Source: Cryptomeria japonica
Lineage: Eukaryota > Streptophyta > Pinopsida > Cupressales > Cupressaceae
Direction of reading: 5' to 3'
NCBI RefSeq assembly: GCF_030272615.1
Contig: NC_081413.1
Coordinates: 601,216,709 to 601,280,708 of the forward strand
Length of the DNA: 64,000 nucleotides
Position numbers and translations under genes: made by a program. Shown here piece after piece: positions 11,387-23,710 of this stretch. A model generated the notes under the pieces. The model saw only the letters and a program-made list of their open reading frames with translations, made no database searches and was not told the DNA's origin. Within the stretch, counting starts at the first letter, position 1, and every line of letters begins with the position of its first letter.

Positions 11387-14300
11387 ATGGTTGAAACCCA
11401 TCTTCAAAAATCTAGGAGAGAAACTAAAGACGCTCAAGAGTCCACAAACATGAGTGTCTATGAGTATGACAATGATGTCTTTTCAATACTGATCATAACA
11501 CATTACCTGACATGGATGCCTATAGAAACATTCCAAATGTTGAGAACATGGACACTACAAACAACAATGATACACACAATGACAATATGGACAACTTTTC
11601 TGTACATTCAGCAGATGTGGAAGAATCCATTATGGACCCCCACTTCAATTGATTGATTGAGGAAATAATGAGGAGGGATAGACAATACTTCTTACAAATG
11701 ATGGCACAAAGTGGAGCCAAGATACCTCATGATTTTGACATGTCTCAAATAATGGAAAATCGACCTTTGTAACAAACTCACTCCAACATGGATCAAAGGA
11801 GACCTAATAGTGGAGGCAATAGAGGACCACATATGGTACCTGAATCCCCTTCATCTTTGTTTCAAAAACCAGAGGTCCCACATACACATGGTCAAGCATA
11901 TGATACTCACCTTCACAGACTATTATGGAAGTCTTATGCAGAAAGATATGCTCAATCACATACCAATGCTAAGGATCAACCACCAAAGCAATTGGATATT
12001 TAAAGGCATGCTCAAAATTTGGACACAAGGAAACCCCGTGTCAAATTCAGGGGCAACACATTAGAACATGACATGCCTGTAGAGTATGGTATACATGGAC
12101 AAAATAGATATGACGTTCCTCAACATGAATCTATACCAAGTGGTCCATATATGCAACAACACTATAGACCTCCTCCATATGAACATGTGTATGATCAATA
12201 TCATCCATATATGCAACATGCTCCTCCTCCAATTGGTGCCTCAAGCATGGGGTATGGTCTAAGAAGTCGATCTCCACCTAAGAGCAATTTGGAGCAACAA
12301 ATCAGGGACTTACAAAAGAAAATGGAGGACATAAATACACCGAAGCCAACATACACAATGAAAGACATATGTCCTTATCCATTTGACAAGAGCATTCCAA
12401 TGCCTCCATTTCCTACACACTTTGTGACACCTAATTTTGATAAGTACAGAGGAAAGGGGGATCCTAAGGCACACATAAGACAGTTTTTCACAACTTGCAT
12501 TGAGGTAGCAGCAGAAGAGACATATTTGATGAGATTATTCCCATAGAGCTTAGGCGATCAAGCTATGGAATGGTTCTCCCAACTTCCACCTGGAATTAAG
12601 TCATGGGGTGACTTAGCAGAGGCATTTATTCAACATTTCTCCTACAATATAGAGACAGACATATTAGTCACTACTTTGTGCAACACCAAGCAAAGGGATG
12701 GAGAATCTTTTTCATCATTTTTACAAAGATGGAGGAATCTAGCCAGCAAATGCTCTTGTGAAATTCCACAAAAACAAATGGTAGAGATGTTCACCCAGAA
12801 TGTTAACAAAGACATTGGATATGATCTAAGGAATGCTTGTTTTTCCACCTTCAAGGATGTCATTGAAAAAGGCTTAGCAATAGAGAAGGTCCTAATTGAA
12901 CAAGGAGTCATTAAGATATTCAAAAAAAATAAAGATGACTTTAAAGGAAAAGATAAGCCAAGATTTTGGAATAAAAACAAGAACACAGTCAATGATGGTG
13001 TTGTTGATGCCAATACAGTGCGACCCAAATTCATTTTTTCCAGATCAAGCTCTACAAACAATCAGGTGAATACTCAAACAACTTCTAGATCATGAAGGAA
13101 GTATACTCCATTGGGAGAACCACTCGAGTCAGTTTTCAAGAAGCTAGTGGCAAACAAGGTAATCATAGTTCCAGATTTTCCTCCACATGAACCAAAGGTT
13201 AAACCAAATTGGTGGAATGATGATGAATATTGTGAATTTCATAAGAGCAAGGGTCATAAGATAGGAAATTGTCATCGACTGAAGAACATCATACAAGATC
13301 TCATTGATAGGGGTGACATTGAGATTGAGGGACACTCATCCAATCAAGAACATGAGATGTTTAAGGAACCATTCCCAAAACATGACAAGGGAAAAGCTAA
13401 AGCCATAGATGACCAGACCAACTATACCAGAGCAACCTATAACTATGATTCAACTATCAATCACATTTCAATGGACAATTATGTCTCTACCATTATCATC
13501 AAGGACAAAAACCCTGAGAATTCTACCCAGAGACCTAAGATTGTCCTAAAAGGTGTTGGATCTTCTTCTGAACCTACCTCTAAATGCCATGTTACAACTC
13601 ATCGAGGTAATTTCACTTTGCAAGGTGCTCCAGCCAAGAACACCGTTTCTTCATCAACCAAGCTTGAGTACAACCTTGTAGAAAAATTAGGGAAGACAGC
13701 CACGCTCATCTCCATACTTGAACTCTTGCACATATCCCCCGCACATAAATCCATTCTTGACAAAATCTTGAGAGAAACTGTTGTTCCTACTGATCTAAAT
13801 GTGGACCAGTTTCAAGCCATGGTGGGATACCTTTCCATTCCACACTCCCTTACATTCATAGAAGCCGATGATGCCTCCGTAAGTCAGCCACATAATGCAC
13901 CATTACACATTGAAGCCTTCATACACAAACATCGAATAAAACGAGTCCTGATAGATGGAGGAGCAGGTCTAAACATTTGTACATTGAGCACTATTAAACA
14001 ATTGGGATATTTCGACAAAGTTGTGAATTCTACAAACAAAATCACCATCAAGGCATATGATGATGAAAAGCGTTCATCCAAGGGCACAGTCACCTTACCT
14101 CTCAGAGTTGGGCCAGTTATGAAGGATGTGGTTTGTCAAGTCCTAGACCTAGATCTCACATACAACATATTGTTAGGATGTCCTTGGATCCATGAAATGA
14201 GGGCAGTCCCATCTACATATCACCAATGCATTAAGTTTCCTCAAAATGGGGTGGAGGTAACAGTTAACGGTGATCCTAATCCGTTCATATACTGCAATAA

Positions 14301-17300
14301 CCTGAGATCAAAAACTGAGACCATCATTCCCAGTAATCGCGAAGCTATTCCTTCTTCAGCATACAAAGATCTTGAGTCATTAAAACCTTCGACATCAAAA
14401 CAAGGTGAGCTTAAAGGCAAATTTCAGGACAAGGGCATGGGTGAATACACTTTAAATTGGACTATGTACTTACAACAAGTCATGAGTTCACCAAAAGAAT
14501 ATGGAAGACCACATCCTAACAAGCAAGTATCCATCATTGTACTCAAATGGGACCCAACTACATTTCAAAGATGGGGTGAACTGGAAGAGGAAGACTTATA
14601 TAAAATTCTTTACAAAGACATTGAAGATGATACACAAGATCACATCAGTCTACCATGTGAGAAATATGGCAAAGGTTTCAAGATCCTACAAAAATTCGGG
14701 TATGATGGAAAAAGCCCTCTTGAGTTATGAAAGGAAGGCATCATTGAACCTTTACAACCTAAATTGACTTTCAAAAAGGAATGCTCGAAAGGACTTGGTT
14801 TCTAGACTTCCAAGGTCCACACTCAAAGGACAGAAGAAGCCTTACAAATCAAAGCTACCAAAATTCAACAAGAGGATCGCTATTCCATAGACTCCAATGA
14901 ATGGGAATGGGGTTCAGACAAATCCTCCAGTGACTATGAGCTCACTGAGACATTCAGAGAGCCAGATGAACCCACAGAAGAGGAGGAATTTTATAAAAGA
15001 TTCAAAGTTGGTCAAGAAACAACCCATGAGGATTCCACACAGTCCTTGTCTCATGGTCCTAGGTTGAAATCACATAGGATGAGAACACCTGTTCCAGAAT
15101 GCGCTACTAGTGATGATAATTTGGATTTGTTCACAATTGAGACTGATGAGGAGAGTGCCATCGATGACCTCGATAATTACCTTGACATACCTGAATATAA
15201 CTGCATCTTCACTCTTAGCCCCGCTAACTTCGAAGACATTAAAGGCCTTCCCCTTGTTCACCACCAACTCATTGACTGGGATCATGAAGGACCTGCACAA
15301 TTTGACACATTCCAAAATGATGAAGCTTTTATTAACTATCTTGGCATACGAGATGATCTTCCCCTTGGGGACCATAAAGCAGGATACACTATAGAAATCA
15401 ATAGCGTGACATATTTTGGTGAGGGCGTCGGACCTTCCAGTCGCAAAAATGTGAAAATAAGAACAAACCAAGGGTCTTATGGCAAAAACCACACTGTGGC
15501 ACTGTCTGACCCCAAAAAAGTAAAAAGAAAGGACGTATCTGAGGACGAAAACCTCTCTGACGCACCTGAAGATGGAAGGCTCGACATTCTCCCAGCATCA
15601 TATGAGGAAAAGTCATCCATGTTGGTAGAGGAGACTATCAAAACAAACATTGGTACAGAAGAGGTTCCACACAACATATTCCTGGCTCAATCATTGACAG
15701 AGTTCGAAAGGTCAAAATTCATAAGTTTCTTCAAAGAAAAACAAATTGACTTTTCCTGGTCATACGCTGATATGCCTGGATTGGATCCGGATTTGGTAAT
15801 GCATCATTTGACAGTTAAACCGGGGGCAAAACTAATGAAATAGAAATTAAGAAAGATGCATCCACAAGTCGCATTATTGGTCAAAGTAGAGCTTGAGAAA
15901 TTATTGGACGCCGGATTCATACGCCCAATTGATTATCCTGAATGGATCTCCAACTTAGTGCCTATTAGTAAACCAGATCGCAACATCAAAATATACACAA
16001 ATTTCAGAGACATCAACAAAGCTTGTCCTAAGGATGACTTCCCATTGCCAAATATTGACTTGATTGTCGATCTCATAGCAGGTCATGAAATGTTATCATT
16101 GATGGATGGATTCTCAAGTTATAATCAAATAAAGATCGCGTCCGAGGATCAACACAAAACATCATTCACTTGTCCTTGGGGAACTTTCTGCTAGAATGTC
16201 ATGCCCTTCGGGCTAAAAAATGAAGGTGCTACATATCAAAAAGCCATGACTACTATCTTTCATGAACACATGCACGTAATGGTGGAAGATTATGTTGATG
16301 CCTCTTGGGCAAATCAATAGACAGAAATACACATTTGGACATACTTTCAGTCGTCTTTGATCGGTTGGAAAAATACAAAGTAAGGTTAAACCCCAAGAAA
16401 TGTGTCTTTGGAGTAACCTCCGGGAAGCTCCTAGGATTCATTGTATCCAAAAGAGGAATCGAAGTTGATCCACCAAAAGTCAAGGCCATATTGGAGATGC
16501 AACCACCAAGAAATATCAGTCAACTTCAGTCTTTACAAGGAAGACTCTAGTCCATTTGAAGATTCATAGTGCAACTTGCAGATAAGTGTAATCCTTTTCA
16601 GCACCTGCTACATAAAAACATCAAATTCAAATGGGATTATAACTGTCAACAGGATTTCCAGACACTCAAAGATTATCTTCTGAATCTGCCAGTTCTGATG
16701 CCACAAGTTCTAGATTAGCCTCTGTTACTATACATATCAGCTACTCCAACAGCACTGGGGGCACTCTTAGCACAACAAATTACTGAGGGCAAAGAAAAAG
16801 TAGTATACTATATCAGTCACACATTGGTGGGATATGAGCTAAACTACACACCAATTAAGTGTGCGTGTCTCACCCTGGTCTTTGCTTCATAGAAATTATG
16901 ACATTACATGCTCACTCATAAGACTAAGTTGGTTGAAAGAATCGATCCATTGAAATACCTTCTCAATAAAGCAACACTTACTGGGCGACTAGCCAAATGG
17001 GTAATGATCCTGAGCGAATTCGACATTGAGTATGTGGACATAAAAGTAATAAAAGGACAAGCCATCGCGGATCAATTAGCGGATGCTCCCATGATAGATG
17101 ATGTTCCTCTAAGTTCAGAATTTCGAGATGAATCCATTTTAACAATGTCACATGCAAAGCCATGGCAACTGTACTTCGATGGCTCATACACACAACATGG
17201 GGCAAGAGCTAGCATCCTCTTTATAACTCCTCAAGGGGATTCTATACCAAAATCATACCGCTTATCATTTCCTTGCACTAATAATATAGTGGAATATGAG

Positions 17301-18911
17301 GCATTAACAACTGGATTACGGATTGCAGTTCAGTGGAAGATCCAAGAACTTCGTGTTTTTGGAGACTCTCAACTTGTAATCCGTCAAGCAACTGATGATT
17401 ACCAAACAAAGGATGAAAAATTAATGCCTTACAAACAAATGGTGGATGACCTGAAACAACATTTCACAAAGATAGACTTTGAGCAGATACCAAGAGAGCA
17501 AAATTGAGCTGAAGATGCCATAGCTACAATTGTTTCACTAATCGATCTACCTCCGAATGAGACCCGCTATAAGTTCTTGGTGGATAACCTTTTGGTTCCT
17601 TCATATGAAATCAATCCTACTGAGATGATATGCATTGTCAGCCCCAAGTCCCAGTTATATGGTTCCATTTTCACATACTTTCGTGACAATACCCTACCTC
17701 CTGATCTATCCAATAATCAACGTCGCACTTTCATTCGCCAATCCTCTCGATATGTCAGTTTAGCTGATATCCTATACCGGTGAGGTCTAGATGGCACTCT
17801 TCTTAGATGTTTAGAAAGCGACAAAGCTCAGATTGCGTTACGTGAAGTACATGAAGGGATATGTGGTCCACATGCTAGTGGTCCTACCTTAGCCAAGAAA
17901 CTCATCAGGACTGGATATTACTGGCCCAATATGGAAAAAGACTCGTATCAGTTTGTCAAGAAATGTAAGCAATGTCAAATTCATGGAGACCTCATACATG
18001 CACCAACATAAGAACTTCAACCAATTGCATCTCCTTGGCCCTTTTGTCAGTGGGGACTCAATCTCATAGGCAAGATTCACCCTCCTTCTTCCAATGGTCA
18101 TGAATTCATTATCACTGCCATAGAGTATTTCACAAAATGGATTGAAGCCATGCCTCTCACACAAGTCACTGGAAAATAGATTACTACGTTCATCCTCAAC
18201 TCTATCATTTGCTGATACGGTATTCCTGTTTCCATTATCACTGATAACGAGCGTCCTTTCAAAAATCAGGATGTTCATGAACTTTATGACCGCTTCCATA
18301 TTTCCCATCATTTCTCCACGCCATATTATCCCCAAGGTAACGGTCAAGCTGAGGCGTCTAATAAGACAATCCTTAAAATCCTAAAAAAGACAGTCGACGA
18401 CGCTGGCCGTAATTGGCATATTCAACTTAATCCTGCACTTTGGGCATACCGCACAAGTGTCCGCACACCTACAGGAGCTACACCCTATTCACTTGTCTAT
18501 GGTGCTGAAGCCATCTTGCCTATTGAGGTCGAGCTACCCTCTTTATGAGTCTCTTTGCAAAACATTATCAGTGATGAAGACTATAGGGTCTCTCGCTTAC
18601 AGGAACTTGAACTATTGGATGAACGAAGACAAATTGCTTTTAATCACCTCAAAGCTTATCAACAATGAATGAGTCGTAGCTACAATCAAAGAGTCAAGCC
18701 TCACACATTTGAGGTAGGTGATTTGGTTCTTAGAGAAAACCCCAAAAATCAGCAAGACAGAGAGAAGAAGGGCAAGTTTGAACCAAACTGGCTTGGTCCA
18801 TACATCATCACAACAGCATATGGATCTGGTGCATATCAGCTCTCAACTACAGAAGGTGAACCTTTGGAGGATCCTATCAATAACATGCACCTTCGCAAGT
18901 TTTACACATAG
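11387..18911 (+). pseudogene. Tat element 1 gag-pol, degenerate
   Basis: Gag starts at ATG 11387 (MVETHLQKSRRETKD), shifts frame near 11480 and then stays in one frame to 16300. Gag has a C/H cluster near 13228 (YCEFHKSKGHKIGNC). Protease has LIDGGAGLNIC near 13945, with Gly where Asp-Ser/Thr-Gly is usual. RT starts near 15856; a one-base deletion at about 16300 falls inside the YVDD catalytic box and shifts the frame. A first RNase H (16600-16900) lacks the usual Asp. A second RNase H (17150-17510) keeps Asp (YFDGS), Glu (VEYEAL) and Asp (FGDSQ). Integrase (17790-18900) has the zinc-binding H/H/C/C and two acidic residues, but Asn (WGLNLIG) replaces the first Asp. At least 18 in-frame stops interrupt it, mostly where the family has Arg, Gln or Trp. 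It cannot make active enzymes. Confidence 0.85.
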
Positions 18912-20590
18912 GTCTTCAGAGTATCCTAATTCAAAAAATACAAAAAAAATAAAATTTTAAAACAAAAAAAATCGTTACTTGGTGAAAACCTGGCAAACAG
19001 GCACCTTGTGACACAAAAAACATTGAAAAATTGAAAAAAATAAAGAAAAACATTTCGTCCAACGGTGAAAACCACTTCGGTGGCACCCTGGGCAAGTACC
19101 ATGGTGAAAACTGGGTCACCAACGCCATGTGTAGAGACATTGTTCCTCCCTCCTTCAGGATTCGCTTTCATCCTTTCACTTTGCACACACCCACAACCTA
19201 TTCGTTCATAATAAACTTACCCATTTTCATCATGGCTTGTTATTGATCTACCCAAGATTGGTTAGAAATTTATAATAACCCTCCCTTTTCACCCCTTTCC
19301 AGTCATAATAAATCAGATCCTATCCGTGGCTAAGGCAAATCCTACATCTAGTGATGGGTGTAGAACTGAGAACGTCACATGTTTCGAGGAGTACAGTTTC
19401 TTCCAGCTTCCTTCAGTCTATCCGCGCACAATCCACAATAAAGCAACATTTACATCACAGATCCGCAATAAAGTTTCATCTTCTCCACAATAAAGTATCA
19501 GTTTCAGATGAGACACAACAACAACAATGGGCTTCAACAAATCAAATCTTTCAACAAACTCAGACAACATATGGTTCCTGTGCTATCTATCCTTTTTGTG
19601 AAAGTAAACATTATAACCACAATCAAATAAGACTTATACAAGTGACAAGAGACACTAAACTTGAGGACTACATTGGATGTTGGTGTCGAGTCTTGGTTTT
19701 CTTTTGATTTTATCTTTTTGGTGACATGTATTTTAGCTTTTCTGGGATGTCTCTGACTAGAGATTCTATCTCCAGAATGTCTTTGACTAGAAAGGCGAGG
19801 ATGGGGTATCGTCACCTATTGTTCTTTTACTATCTGTGGATTGTCTCTTAGTAATGCTATGACTTGTCCAAGGATATGAGGACACTGTGAGTCTAGTGTG
19901 AACTAAGGCATTCCTTGTTTGTGACTGTCTTATCTCCATACAAACAGGTACAATGACTTTTGGGGTCGAACATATGCTTCGATTGTCATAACCTACTTGC
20001 CATAATGAAGCTCAATGATGATAACGCACAAGAAGCTCTTTCACTTTCATATGTTCTGTCTTTCATCCCCCTTTCTTGATTGACTTCCATCGTCCTTCTC
20101 GAGTCCGCGTAGCCTGCTATCACATGATTGAGTATAATGACACACCAAAAACATTTGCATTTCATGTAGTTGTACCTGCATTACCACATATAAGCATTTC
20201 ATACATATAGATATCACAACTACATCACATCTTGCACACAACACCTGTTAGCACAATTTACATTTGCATTATCATATTCATCTACATTACACACATTCAC
20301 ATTTGCATTTGCATAACATATAAAACATAAAAGAATAAAAATATTGCATTTCATTATGTACATATTTGCATCGATATCATAAGCATCACACAGAAACATC
20401 ATAGAAACACATAGAAGCATCACATAGGTACACATGCATATAGCTGCTGCAAAGAAGAATCATCTCATATATATAAATCAAAAGTGTCATGATACAATGA
20501 TGTCAAAATTATATGGCTACAATCACTTGCAGGTGTCTACATCATCATACAAAAATGATACAATATTGATACATAGGGAGCCCTCTACAG
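18912..20590 (+). other. Non-coding region between integrase and antisense PMD gene
   Basis: The stretch starts A-rich (18925-19050) and has three GGTGAAAAC motifs near 18982, 19071 and 19111. The rest (19150-20590) is moderately AT-rich and shows no coding pattern in either strand. It probably holds the 3' ends of both the sense gag-pol and the antisense PMD transcripts; no clear poly(A) signal could be singled out. Confidence 0.4.
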
Positions 20591-22601
20591 CTATGATGAA
20601 CTCCCTCCCTCGGAGCCGCCTGGCCTCGACAGAATCTGAGCCCCCGAAGGACCCGCCCCAGGATCATCCCTCCTATCCCCTCTATGTGGTGGTGGTGGAG
20701 AACCCATAACCCCACCACTAGACACCTGTCTCGTCCGGCTCCCTCTCGTAGTTGTCGTTGTTCGCGATGGTCTATGGAAGCTCCTCACCCATCGATCAGC
20801 TGGCACTGCACCATAATAGAGATCCCGCCAGTAGGCAATCTCCTCCCCTGCCCGTAGGACATAGGCATATCCAGCCCCTATGTTATTTGTCGCCTGCCTC
20901 CCAGCCCTCAGTGCTGTCTCAGTCTTTGTGTAGCGTTGAATGGCCTGGTCCTACTCCTGCTCAGTATCTCTGAGCCACCTCCTGAGTCTATCCCTCTCCC
21001 TCTCCAGATCCTGGATCTCATCTGCCTGTCCCTGGCAGATCTCCCTCAGCTCAATCAACTCATCCTCCTCTGCCTCAGCCCCCTGTGGCTCCCCCTGTAC
21101 GGGTGCTTGCCCCTATGCCTGTGCTTGTACTGGTGGCTATACCTGTACCTGTCCCTGTCCCTACACTTGTCTGGGACCTTGTGCTGTTGACACCTGTAGC
21201 GGCAATCCACTGCGACCCTTCACCACCCGAGCCTGCCTATCCTCTCCACCCTCCCTCCGCGGCGCCACCCTCCTCTCTCCAATTTCCCCCCTCCTCCTCC
21301 ATCAGCCTCTACCCCATCATCTCCATCATCATCACCATCCCCACCACCATCTCCATCTAGTAGCTCTCCTAGATCCGTCAGGCATGGGAATGGATGCTCG
21401 ACCCAATATGCTGTGTACTTTGCATCCATGTCGGCATCCTCGATCTCTGGCCATATGTCCCAGGGTAGGGGCATCATCTCTACTAGCTGTGTAACAGCTT
21501 GATCATATGATAGTAATGGCCCAAACTACGCCTGATCCCTGACAGTCCATGCATACATGCCTGAACCTCGTGGCATCCGCTGGATCCTGCCGAACTGCCT
21601 ACCCACCCTGTCCACTAGTTGCCTCTCCAGTACATAGGGTGTCCGCCCAATCAGATACCTGCTCTGGAAGGTGTAGGGTAGCTCTACTGCATCATCCTCC
21701 CATTGCTCACATCCCAGGTACGACCTCCATATAACCATATCAATGTCATCAATAACTCGCCGCTAGTGTTCTAACCTGCCAATCCGTGGCTGCGAGGCGA
21801 TCATGTCATACAAATGCATGAAACTGTGTCCGTGACCTCTGCCCTTGAAGTGTATCAGTCTCGTCATCGGTAGATTCTCATAGGACCACACCTGTAACAA
21901 TGTGACCCCGCAATCCAATCCCACTGACCCATGGTACACAAACTGATGCAACTCGTAATATAGGTGCGCCAGCATGCACGATCCCTAGGCATATCTGGTG
22001 TGCTGTGTCACTAGTGTCTCCAATGCAACTCCCCAGCCACAGCCAACCCTCGTGTCGCTCTATCCGGACACAAGAACCCACTGATCACTCCTCCTATCAC
22101 TGTTGGTAATGCCAATCCCGTCTGTGTCATGGTATCCCATGCCACATGCCCTACCCTCATCTCCAGTCCTGGGTCTCAGAACACTCTTCTCAGGGCTTCC
22201 CTATCTCCATCTCGATTGTTGGGAATCAGCTCCCCATCGATCGGTATCCTCAGAATCAGGTATACATCCTCCAGGGTGATTGTTATCTCACCCATCGGCA
22301 AATGAAAGGTGCAAGTCTCGAAGTGCCACCTCTTTGCCAGTGCAGTCAGCAGTCCCATGTTCGTCCGAAACTCAGGCACATATAGAATATGTCTTAGACC
22401 CATAGCTTCAATAGCCGCTCGGTCCTTGAAGGTTAGCTCAGGTCACAATCTTTGCGTCGACGGGAATCTCTCCCGTGACTCCAACATAGGCAAATACTCC
22501 TGCAGTCAAGCAAATCAATCATGTCAATCATACTGGCATTCACTGTTCATCACAAAATGCTACTTTTTATCTAAGTGCATATGGTACTCTATCCTAGTGA
22601 C

Positions 22602-22880
22602 ACTCCTTATTCATCACAAAGTGTTGCTTCTATCCTAATGGTACTCCCTATTCATCACAAAGTACTATGTGTTTGACACTCCCTTTTCATCACAAAGTGC
22701 TCCTCACATTTGCACTCCCTGTTCATCTCAAAGTGCTACTCACATTTGCACTCTCTATTCATCACAAAGTGCTGCTCGCATTTGCACTCCCTATTCATCA
22801 CAAAGTGCTGCTCATATTGGTACTCCCTATTCATCACAAAGTACTATGTCTTGGTACTCACTGTTCATTACAAAGTGCCT
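22602..22880. repeat. 36-bp minisatellite in the PMD intron
   Basis: Units of the form CACTCCCTATTCATCACAAA plus a 16-base variable part start at 22677, 22713, 22749, 22785 and 22821 at an exact 36-base spacing. Looser units lie at 22537, 22602, 22643 and 22855. A longer two-copy repeat (about 106 bases apart, starting near 22906 and 23012) follows and shares the ATCACAGAA word. Confidence 0.75.
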
Positions 22881-23087
22881 AGATCTATCCTATCCTAGGG
22901 CCTCTGCTTGAGTGAATCCTTTTGAGAAGTTTCCTAATTGGCAACGTATGTTCTATCACAGAATTGTCAATCCTAGCCCTATTTGTTATCCTAGTCTTCC
23001 CTAGAGGACTTGCTTGAGTGTATCCTCTCAGCAGCTTATCCAATTGACAGTGTATATTCATCACAGAACTGCCGATTTGACCTAGAA

Positions 23088-23192
23088 GACATAAATTCAC
23101 ATTTTTGGACATAAACATGCTTCCATGACATAAATGCTCTTTTAGACCACATAAACGCGCCTGGCACCAACACAGACGCGACTACATGTTTT
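23088..23192 (-). repeat. Motif array on the antisense strand, same core as the leader arrays
   Basis: Read on the minus strand, five copies occur with spacings of 19-21 bases: GTCGCGTCTGTGTT, GGCGCGTTTATGTG, GAGCATTTATGTC, AAGCATGTTTATGTC and a degenerate fifth. The first is the same sequence as leader copies near 9358 and 9397. The array points in the direction of PMD transcription and lies in its predicted intron. Confidence 0.6.
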
Positions 23193-23363
23193 TGACATTT
23201 TTTGGACCCTATTCTAAGTGCATTTATTACTCTACCTAGCATGCATTAATGACAATAATAAATGCATCAAAGTACAAGGAGGTTTTGTGGTACTTACCGG
23301 CTCTCCTGCATCTGTTGGCCTCTGGAATCGGCAAACACGATTTAATCTATGAACAAAAGCCAT

Positions 23364-23693
23364 CGTTGCTGACTGCTGCTGCTCTATTTCGCTCTGCACT
23401 ATGCTCTTGTGGATGTGTGAATGACAATGAGGATGTATTTTCCCTCGTGGTCTATCTTATAGACTACCCTAGCCCTGGCCCTCATTTCTTGAGTCAGTCT
23501 TCATTATCCCGTGACTCTGTCACTTTATTCGGTCAGTTCATTCTATCCCTTTCTTTCTTATCGAGAGATTGTCTGCGATCCTTTAAGACATTTTTTCATC
23601 TAATCTCTCGAGGGGGCATATCATTCCCATCTTGGGGCAACTCTGTATCAGTTCATCTTATCTTTTTTGAAACAACGCGACAAACCGCATTGT
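23364..23693. other. Promoter-side flank of the PMD gene up to the polypurine tract
   Basis: Apart from the TATA-like site, nothing coding or repeated is seen here. The sequence is TC-rich on the plus strand. Confidence 0.35.
23453..23461 (-). promoter_or_regulatory. Probable TATA box of antisense PMD gene
   Basis: Minus-strand TATAAGATA lies 90 bases upstream of the PMD start codon. A start about 30 bases further would give a leader of roughly 60 bases. No other TATA-like site is closer. Confidence 0.45.
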
Positions 23694-23710
23694 CTCAAAG
23701 AGGGGCAAAA
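23694..23710 (+). other. Polypurine tract of Tat element 1
   Basis: CAAAGAGGGGCAAAA directly precedes TGTAGACACC, the first bases of the 3' LTR. Confidence 0.75.

Larger units (their letters stand above)
22500..23297 (-). other. Predicted intron of the antisense PMD gene
   Basis: A 798-base GT-AG intron is inferred from a consensus donor (CCG|GTAAGT), an acceptor (GCTTGACTGCAG) and a phase-0 junction that restores a PMD-like N terminus. It contains a 36-bp minisatellite and a motif array. Confidence 0.6.
20591..23363 (-). pseudogene. Antisense plant mobile domain (PMD) gene with one intron, inside Tat element 1
   Basis: Exon 1 is 23363-23298 (ATG, 22 codons). A donor GTAAGT follows at 23297, an acceptor TTGACTGCAG ends at 22500, and exon 2 runs from 22499 to a TAG at 20591. 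Both exons join in phase 0. Exon 2 opens with SRERFPSTQRL and continues with PMD signatures: LLTALAKRWHFETCTFHLPM, GEITITLEDVYLIL, MLAHLYYELHQF, LLQVWSYENLPMTR. An acidic Gly/Asp tail, a coiled coil near 20950-21070 (ICQGQADEIQDLERERDRLR) and a Pro/Arg/Ser end follow. The total would be about 660 residues. Broken by a frameshift near 22050, in-frame stops (near 22441, 22176, 21998, 21763, 21526) and a further frame change in the tail. PMD proteins (MAIN/MAIL1 family) act in transposon silencing, and PMD genes also occur inside transposons. PMD identity is firm; splicing is inferred. Confidence 0.8.

Noticed and set aside
20936-21494. Plus-strand open frames rich in Pro, Ser, Leu and Cys
   Set aside because: They are mirror images of the PMD gene's Gly/Asp-rich tail and coiled coil on the minus strand.
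22667-22911. Three overlapping plus-strand repeat-protein-like frames
   Set aside because: All are translations of the 36-bp minisatellite; 36 is a multiple of three, so any frame looks like a repeat protein.
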